48,787 bases of DNA from Mycobacterium asiaticum DSM 44297 (lineage in GTDB: Bacteria; Actinomycetota; Actinomycetes; Mycobacteriales; Mycobacteriaceae): NCBI RefSeq assembly GCF_000613245.1, contig NZ_HG964937.1, positions 1,398,407-1,447,193 of the forward strand, read 5' to 3'. The notes beneath the pieces were generated by a model. It saw only the letters and a program-made list of their open reading frames with translations. It did not search any database and had not been told where the DNA came from. The position numbers and the translations under genes were made by a program. Below, piece by piece: positions 44,015 to 48,787 of the stretch (position 1 is its first letter; every line of letters begins with the position of its first letter).

Positions 44015-44482
44015 ATGTCGGGTCGGAAATTCTCGTTCGGAGTCAACAAGACCACCAGCGCGCCTCCCGCGACGGTGTTCCGCCTGGTTACCGACGGGGG
44101 AAACTGGTCGGCCTGGGCCAAGCCGATCGTCGTCTCGTCCAGCTGGACGCGCCAAGGTGACCCGGCGCCGGGTGGCGTCGGGGCAATTCGCAAGCTGGGG
44201 ATGTGGCCGGTGTTCGTACAGGAGGAAACCATCGAGTACGAGCAGGACCGCCGGCACGTGTACAAGCTCGTCGGCCCGCGCACACCCGTCAACGACTACA
44301 TCGCCGAAGTGGTGCTGACGCCGACGCCGTCGGGCGGTACCGAGATCAGCTGGAGCGGGTCCTTCGTGGAGAAGGCCCGCGGCACGGGCCCGGCGGCGCG
44401 TGCCGCGATGGGCGGGGCGGTCAAATTCTTCGCCGGCAAGCTGGTGCAGGCGGCCGAACGCGAAGCGGGCACCGCCCGGTAA
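44015..44482 (+). CDS. SRPBCC (PR-10-like) protein (Rv1919c-like)
   Basis: 155 residues (Rv1919c has about 154). START-like fold: TTSAPPATVFRLVTDGGNWSAWAKPIV, IEYEQDRRHVYKLV, GGTEISWSGSF. These barrels bind hydrophobic ligands. GGGAG precedes ATG 44015. Nearly touches the convergent Gln-rich gene. Confidence 0.85.
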   Translation: MSGRKFSFGVNKTTSAPPATVFRLVTDGGNWSAWAKPIVVSSSWTRQGDPAPGGVGAIRKLGMWPVFVQEETIEYEQDRRHVYKLVGPRTPVNDYIAEVVLTPTPSGGTEISWSGSFVEKARGTGPAARAAMGGAVKFFAGKLVQAAEREAGTAR

Positions 44483-44485
44483 CGA

Positions 44486-44773
44486 CTACGGGTCGTTGGC
44501 CTGCTGCTCGACCTGCTGGCCCTGTTGCTCGGCCTGCTGTGCCTGTTGCTCAGCCATTTCGTTCTGCTCTTCGGCCTGTTGCTGCGCCTGCTCCATCTGC
44601 TGCTGAGCTTGCAACTGCTGCTGCAGAGTTTGGTCGTCGTCGTCTGCCAGGTGAACCGAGGCGGGACCCAGGGCTTGCGGGACAACGTCGTGACCGAGAA
44701 CGAGTAACGCCATGGCGGCGACGGCGAAACCCATTCGGGCGAATCGGGATTGCGGGGTGGCGGTAGTGGTCAT
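44486..44773 (-). CDS. Exported Gln-rich coiled-coil protein (95 aa)
   Basis: N-terminal signal-like segment (FAVAAMALLVLG) then a short acidic patch (ADDDDQ) and about 50 residues in which Gln, Glu and Ala alternate (LQQQLQAQQQMEQAQQQAEE), a single long amphipathic helix or coiled coil. AAGG overlaps the ATG. Family not recognised. Confidence 0.7.
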   Translation of the reverse strand: MTTTATPQSRFARMGFAVAAMALLVLGHDVVPQALGPASVHLADDDDQTLQQQLQAQQQMEQAQQQAEEQNEMAEQQAQQAEQQGQQVEQQANDP

Positions 44774-44838
44774 CCTTCAGGTTTGCGCCCAGCCGCTAGC
44801 CGCCCGCTGAGCACAAGTTAGCGGTCAGCTGTGAATGC

Positions 44839-46002
44839 CTATTTCGATTCGACCTCGTGCTGATACTTCTTGGTCATGTGCTCGATGGCCTGCAACTGGG
44901 TAGCGGCCAGGTCCTCACGCATGTGGCCGGCGCGCGCGGCCGCATCGAGAGTCGGTTGCGCCTGACCCTGGAAATGCGGAATGACTTCGGCGGCGAACAA
45001 TTCGGCGGACCGCTTGGTAGCCGCGGGATTGGCCCACTCGTGGCCCATCTGCAGCATGCACCCGAAACCGCCGGATTGGTCCCACAACCGCTGCACCTGT
45101 TCGCGGGCGCGTTCGGGCGTGCCGATCACGCCCGCACCGTTCTCGTTGATGATGTCGATCATCTCGTCGACCTGATCGCCCGGCATTGTCATCTGCGGGA
45201 AGGCGGCGACCTTCTGGAAGTAGCGGAACCACGATTCGATGCCGAATTTCACGTCGGCACGGGCCTGCTCGTCCGTCTCGGCGATATGCATCGGCCCGAC
45301 CAGGCTCCAGTTGCTGCGGTCGACCTGGGTGCCGAAGGCCGCCGCGCGCTCCTCGACGATGCCCCAGTGGTAGGCGAGCGCGTCGAAGCCCTCGACCACC
45401 AGGGTCGCTCCGATGGACAGCAACCCGATGCCGTGCTTGCCGGCCAGCCGAGCGCCCGTCGGCGAGGCGACCGCGGCGACCGACAGCGGAATGCCACCGT
45501 CGGAATAGGGGGCGAGTTGCAGCTTGGCGTCGAACAACTGGTGGGTGGCGGTCTTCGCCGACACGGTCTCGCCGGCCAGCAGCCGGACGACGATGTCGAG
45601 GTTGGTTTCAAGAAGCTCGCGGGTGTCCGTAGGAGTCAGCCCGATCATCGCTGAGTCGGTGGGCAGGGAACCGGGTCCCACCCCGCCGATGATGCGACCG
45701 TGGGTGAGGTGGTCCAAGAGCATCAACCGGTCCGCGACCCACAGCGGGTTGTGGTAGGACAGCGAAATCACTCCGGTACCGAATCGAATTCGCTTCGCGC
45801 GCTGCGCGGCGGCGGCAATGAAGACCTCGGGCGAGCTGATGATTTCGCTGCCGGCGGAGTGGTGCTCGCCGATCCAAGCCTCGTCGAAGCCGAGGGCATC
45901 GAGATGCTCGACGAACTCCAGATCGCGCTGGAGTGCGAGCGTGGGATTGGTGCCGGCCCGGTGAAACGGGGCGATGAAATATCCGAACCTGAGCTTCGCC
46001 AT
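44839..46002 (-). CDS. LLM-class flavin monooxygenase, limonene 1,2-monooxygenase-like
   Basis: 387 residues. Luciferase-like barrel: RFGYFIAPFHRAGTNPTLALQRDLEFVEHLD, WIGEHHSAGSEIISSPEVFIAAAAQRAKRIRFGTGVISLSYHNPL, GGVGPGSLPTDS. This pattern is the one I associate with LimB-type monooxygenases. Needs reduced FMN. AGGGAG precedes ATG 46002. Substrate inferred only. It occupies the place where H37Rv has lppF and a membrane protein gene. Confidence 0.88.
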   Translation of the reverse strand: MAKLRFGYFIAPFHRAGTNPTLALQRDLEFVEHLDALGFDEAWIGEHHSAGSEIISSPEVFIAAAAQRAKRIRFGTGVISLSYHNPLWVADRLMLLDHLTHGRIIGGVGPGSLPTDSAMIGLTPTDTRELLETNLDIVVRLLAGETVSAKTATHQLFDAKLQLAPYSDGGIPLSVAAVASPTGARLAGKHGIGLLSIGATLVVEGFDALAYHWGIVEERAAAFGTQVDRSNWSLVGPMHIAETDEQARADVKFGIESWFRYFQKVAAFPQMTMPGDQVDEMIDIINENGAGVIGTPERAREQVQRLWDQSGGFGCMLQMGHEWANPAATKRSAELFAAEVIPHFQGQAQPTLDAAARAGHMREDLAATQLQAIEHMTKKYQHEVESK

Positions 46003-46055
46003 GTCGGGCTCCCTTGCGATCGGTGCTGACCGAACACTAACCCCACGGAAAAGCA

Positions 46056-46086
46056 GACAAGGACCGGGTCAGCCCCGGTCCTTGTC
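46056..46086 (-). terminator. Strong intrinsic terminator of the lipoprotein gene
   Basis: 13-bp perfect stem (GACAAGGACCGGG pairing with CCCGGTCCTTGTC, loop TCAGC) followed on the minus strand by TGCTTTTCC. It begins 22 nt after the stop at 46109 and ends 53 nt before the next minus-strand gene. Confidence 0.85.
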
Positions 46087-46108
46087 CGATGTCAGTAATG
46101 TCTGCCGA

Positions 46109-46531
46109 TCACGGGATGCTGCCGCAGATGTTGCCGACGCAGCCGCTGCCACCACCCGGGCCCCCGCCGCCGCCGCCGACGCCGGGAATGGTGCCACCTC
46201 CGCCGCCCGGTCCGCCACCGCCGGTGGGTCCGCCGGGCACGCCGCCACCGCCACCGCCGGGACCACCGCCACCAGTGGGTCCGCCGGGCACGCCGCCGCC
46301 TCCGCCGCCGGGTCCACCGCCGCCGGTGGGTCCGGCCGGTGCTCCGCCCGGTTGGGTTTCCGAGGGCACTGCGCCGCTGGGCAGCGTCGTGGACACCGAT
46401 GTGGGCGTTGTCGATGAAGGGGTGGTGCTACTGCTGGGCGACTTATCGCCGCCGCCACCGCAGGCGACCGTGAGGCAAAGCATCGCGCCACCACCCAAAA
46501 CCGCGAAAGCGGTCCTAGCTTCAGTTCTCAT
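46109..46531 (-). CDS. Gly/Pro-repeat lipoprotein (140 aa)
   Basis: N-terminus RTEARTAF, hydrophobic segment and lipobox TVAC (Cys24), a Ser/Thr linker, then three 17-residue repeats (GPTGGGGPGGGGGGVPG type) and a Gly-rich end with CVGNIC. Start 46531 has a GGTGAG site; upstream codons to 46594 are excluded. A surface lipoprotein with a flexible repeat tail; function unknown. Confidence 0.8.
   Translation of the reverse strand: MRTEARTAFAVLGGGAMLCLTVACGGGGDKSPSSSTTPSSTTPTSVSTTLPSGAVPSETQPGGAPAGPTGGGGPGGGGGGVPGGPTGGGGPGGGGGGVPGGPTGGGGPGGGGGTIPGVGGGGGGPGGGSGCVGNICGSIP
46181..46333 (-). repeat. Three 51-bp tandem repeats
   Basis: 153 bp = 3 x 51 bp coding for the Gly/Pro repeats of the lipoprotein. 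The first two protein units are identical and the third ends in TIPG. DNA copies differ at synonymous positions. Likely to vary in copy number. Confidence 0.8.
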
Positions 46532-47243
46532 CTCACCAATCTCCACTCTCGTCACCAAGATGCGTCTCAACGATGCGGGGTCGCATACCCCCATCTCTGG
46601 GCGTGGAAACTCGAGTGGTTGTGCGTGCCTGAGCGTCGGATTGCATTAGGGATTTCCCAGCCGGTTCCGGTCTCCCGGTGCGCTTCTGGCGAATGACGGC
46701 TTCGTCTCGCGGCCACATCGGGTAGCGAACGCGAACACAATGCTCGTTTGGCATCGCACCTGACGCGTGGGAGGTAGGCTCCGACGGGGGCGTCGGGATC
46801 CTTTTGCTGAAAATGCCGTCATTTTCCATAAATTGTCGTCAATACTTTTATTGAATTTGCGGCGACCAGCCTTATATTCACCTGCGGTGAAATGGTCTCG
46901 TCGAGATCATCACCCTGCCTGTAGTCCTCTCACGCGCACGCCAAAACATCTGTGCGGAAACGGAGTTGGTCTTGGCACTCCTCTGAGTCTTGACAGCGAG
47001 CATGGAATCCATGCCCGAGGTGTGCGCTGTAAAGTAAATGTGCAGAGCTTGTGTGCTGAATAACGTTAAGATAACGGTTAGATATTTGTCGTATAACAAC
47101 GGCTTATCGATGCATAGCTGTCGCGTAGCTTCTTCGGCGTAGCTTTCGTCGCTACCAAAGCACCCTGGCAGGCGACCCCGGTTCGGGGCCGAGTGCGTCG
47201 CCCGCCAGATGGCAATCACCCGTGCCCCCAGAGAGGTCGACAC
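46532..47243. promoter_or_regulatory. 712-bp region upstream of the PPE-MPTR gene
   Basis: No gene found; the open frames here read antisense without family resemblance. AT-rich stretches stand out at 46815-46880 and 47030-47110. TTGAAT at 46851 and TATATT at 46873 (16 nt apart) look like a promoter; a TTCACC-TGC-GGTGAA palindrome (46877-46891) overlaps it. Near-repeats TAACGTTAAGA and TAACGGTTAGA follow at 47061-47082, then a hairpin and a tiny reading frame before the ATG. Confidence 0.5.
47165..47208 (+). ncRNA. Structured 5' leader hairpin of the PPE gene
   Basis: Arms 47165-47176 and 47197-47208 pair (CTGGC-A-GGCGAC with GTCGCC-C-GCCAG, one A-C mismatch), enclosing a small inner hairpin (CCCG-GTT-CGGG). 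It ends 35 nt before the ATG. It may be an attenuator or stability element; no known riboswitch recognised. Confidence 0.45.
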
Positions 47244-47247
47244 ATGA
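47209..47247 (+). other. Possible 12-codon upstream open reading frame
   Basis: ATG at 47209, twelve codons, TGA overlapping the PPE start as ATGA. It begins right after the hairpin. Could act as a translated leader; no ribosome site seen for it. Confidence 0.3.
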
Positions 47248-48787
47248 GCTTTTTCGTGCTGCCCCCAGAGATCAACTCAGCCCTGATCAATGCCGGCGCC
47301 GGTTCCGAACCGATTCTGGCCGCGGCCGCGGCATGGAAATCCTTGGCCGAGGAATTGTCTTCTGCGGCCGATTCTTTCGGCTCGGTGACAGCCGGATTGA
47401 TCAACGGAGCGTGGCAGGGTGCTGCTGCAGCAGCGATGACGACGGCCGCCGCGCCCTACGCCGGCTGGCTCAGCGCGGCCGCGGCCCAGGCCGGGCAGTC
47501 GGCGGTGCAGGCCAGTGCCCTGGCGTCCGAATTCGACGCCGTTCGGCTCGCCATGGTGCCCAACGCCCTGGTGGCGGCCAACCGCAACGAGTTCGTGTCC
47601 CTGGTGCTTTCGAACATCTTCGGCCAGAACGCCCCGGCCATCGCCACAGCGGAGGCGCTGTACGAAGAGATGTGGGCCGCCGACGTCGCCGCCATGTCTG
47701 CCTATCATGCCGGGGCGGCGGCGATTGCATCCGCACTGGCGCCCTTCGCCCAACCGCTTCAAGCCCTTGCCGGCGGGCTCGCCGGCGGTCTTCCCGCCGC
47801 CGAAGCGACGTCGGTGATCACGCCGGACCGCGCCTTCGTTATCAATCTGGGGATCGGCAATGTCGGTGGCGGCAACACCGGCTTTGGCAACCTCGGCGAC
47901 CTGAACATCGGGTTGGGCAACTCAGGTAGCTCTAATCTCGGTGCGGCAAACCTGGGCTCGAGCAACTTCGGCTTGGGCAACTTGGGTAGCAACAACTTCG
48001 GCTTCGGGAACATCGGTATCGGCAACTTCGGATTCGGAAATTCCGGATCCGGCAACATCGGCATCGGTCTGACCGGCAACGGCCAGATCGGCATCGGCGG
48101 ATTGAACTCGGGCACCGGCAATTTCGGGTTGTTCAACTCCGGCAACGGCAACATCGGCTTCTTCAACTCAGGCAGCGGCAACTTCGGGATCGGCAACTCC
48201 GGCAACTTCAACACCGGCTTGTGGAGTTCAGGTTCGGGCAACACCGGCTTCCTCAACGTGGGGTCCTTCAACACCGGCTTGTTCAATGTCGGCGACGCCA
48301 ATACCGGCAACTTCAACGTCGGCAACTTCAACATGGGTGACTTCAATCCCGGCTGGTCGAACACCGGTAGTTTCAACGGCGGCAACGCCAACACCGGCTT
48401 CCTGAACTTCGGCAATGTCAACACCGGGATCCTGAACTTCGGCGATATGAACAACGGCCTGTTCAATACCGGCCAGGCCAGCAACGGCGTCTTCTACCGG
48501 GGCGTGAACCAGGGCAGTGTGCACTTCCTGATCACGACGCCCGACATCACGCTTCCGCCGCTGGAGATCCCCGGCATCGCGATTCCCGCGTTCGACTTGC
48601 CGGCCTTGAGCATCCCCAGAATCGACGTGCCGCCGATCTCGATCCCGGCCGGGACGTTGCTGGGCGCGTCCTTCCTGCCGACTTTGAGCATTCCGGCGAT
48701 TGACATCCCGTCGGTCAGCATCCCGGCGGGGACAGCGCTGGGCGCGTTCAATTTCCCGAGGCTCAGCATCCCAGGGATTGATATCCC
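47244..48787 (+). CDS. PPE-MPTR family protein (3' end outside window)
   Basis: ATG 47244 with AGAGAGG upstream. Residues 1-180: PPE domain with PPE at 7-9, GAWQGAAA (WxG) and the conserved YEEMWAADVAAMSAYH. From about 205 to 430: MPTR pentapeptide-type repeats (NxGxGN, e.g. GNIGIGNFGFGNSGSGN). Then a segment rich in IPxI/LPxL units (ITLPPLEIPGIAIP) to the edge. No stop reached. Surface or secreted by ESX-5 in slow growers (family knowledge). Takes the place of PPE34/PPE35 in H37Rv. Confidence 0.93.
   Translation, partial: MSFFVLPPEINSALINAGAGSEPILAAAAAWKSLAEELSSAADSFGSVTAGLINGAWQGAAAAAMTTAAAPYAGWLSAAAAQAGQSAVQASALASEFDAVRLAMVPNALVAANRNEFVSLVLSNIFGQNAPAIATAEALYEEMWAADVAAMSAYHAGAAAIASALAPFAQPLQALAGGLAGGLPAAEATSVITPDRAFVINLGIGNVGGGNTGFGNLGDLNIGLGNSGSSNLGAANLGSSNFGLGNLGSNNFGFGNIGIGNFGFGNSGSGNIGIGLTGNGQIGIGGLNSGTGNFGLFNSGNGNIGFFNSGSGNFGIGNSGNFNTGLWSSGSGNTGFLNVGSFNTGLFNVGDANTGNFNVGNFNMGDFNPGWSNTGSFNGGNANTGFLNFGNVNTGILNFGDMNNGLFNTGQASNGVFYRGVNQGSVHFLITTPDITLPPLEIPGIAIPAFDLPALSIPRIDVPPISIPAGTLLGASFLPTLSIPAIDIPSVSIPAGTALGAFNFPRLSIPGIDI
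47850..48787 (+). repeat. MPTR and Pro-Ile repeats within PPE gene
   Basis: Degenerate 15-bp units coding NxGxG from about 47860 to 48510, then longer units around AIP and SIP motifs. Part of the PPE coding sequence; not a CRISPR array since unit spacing is short and codes throughout. Confidence 0.75.

Noticed and set aside
46878..47243. 121-codon minus-strand open frame upstream of the PPE gene
   Set aside because: Lies in the AT-rich regulatory gap, has no ribosome site and no family resemblance.
47850..48787. CRISPR-like or satellite array
   Set aside because: Repeats are short, contiguous, degenerate and in one reading frame of a PPE-MPTR gene; no unique spacers.

Overview
The window reads as chromosome of a slow-growing Mycobacterium. 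It is GC-rich, has a PE_PGRS gene running off the left edge and a PPE-MPTR gene running off the right edge, carries a complete mce operon, and keeps long gene-order matches to M. tuberculosis H37Rv (Rv1919c, Rv1922-Rv1941, Rv1963c-Rv1975, read in inverted orientation). Locus names are assigned from protein features, lengths and order recalled from H37Rv. No database search was run.

Layout. 1-6.5 kb: PE_PGRS (partial), a CitA/DcuS-type sensor kinase with its response regulator, two divergent PE35-like proteins with YxxxD secretion signals, and a compact operon of an 86-residue unknown, an NYN-fold protein and a nitronate monooxygenase. 6.5-17.6 kb (minus strand): a complete mce operon, yrbE-yrbE-mceA-F followed by four accessory exported proteins, nearly all joined by ATGA overlaps. 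I call it mce3 because of its 3' tail (Rv1972-Rv1975-like) and the tandem-TetR regulator nearby. 17.9-22.6 kb: genes not found here in H37Rv (NTF2-fold protein, P450, GAF-LuxR regulator, limonene-epoxide-hydrolase-type enzyme), then the tandem TetR protein Mce3R. 22.6-29.3 kb (minus): SDR, RibA1-like, a 43-residue remnant, EphB, an 835-residue flavoprotein fusion and an LLM-class monooxygenase, matching Rv1941-Rv1936. 29.5-34.4 kb (plus): EchA13, FadE17, FadE18 and an extra acyl-CoA ligase. 34.5-44.8 kb: tpx, an AraC/GATase1 regulator, a DJ-1-family protein, NTF2-fold protein, SDR, zinc-ribbon-like protein, DUF2071 protein, FadD31, LipD, an Rv1922-like lipoprotein, an SRPBCC protein and a Gln-rich exported protein. 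44.8-48.8 kb: a second LLM monooxygenase, a Gly-repeat lipoprotein, a 712-bp regulatory gap and the PPE-MPTR gene.

How it fits together. The centre looks like one catabolic locus: lipid uptake (Mce3/YrbE3), oxygen and epoxide chemistry (P450, LLM enzyme, flavoprotein fusion, two unrelated epoxide hydrolases, SDR) and beta-oxidation (ligase, paired acyl-CoA dehydrogenases, hydratase). Mce3R sits in the middle. In H37Rv the two halves are separated by about twenty genes, many of them toxin-antitoxin; here they are joined. I see a 20-bp non-palindromic element upstream of yrbE3A (once) and between the Rv1936-like and echA13 genes (twice), a good candidate for the shared operator. The substrate is unknown; the enzymes suggest an isoprenoid or sterol-like lipid, which is inference.
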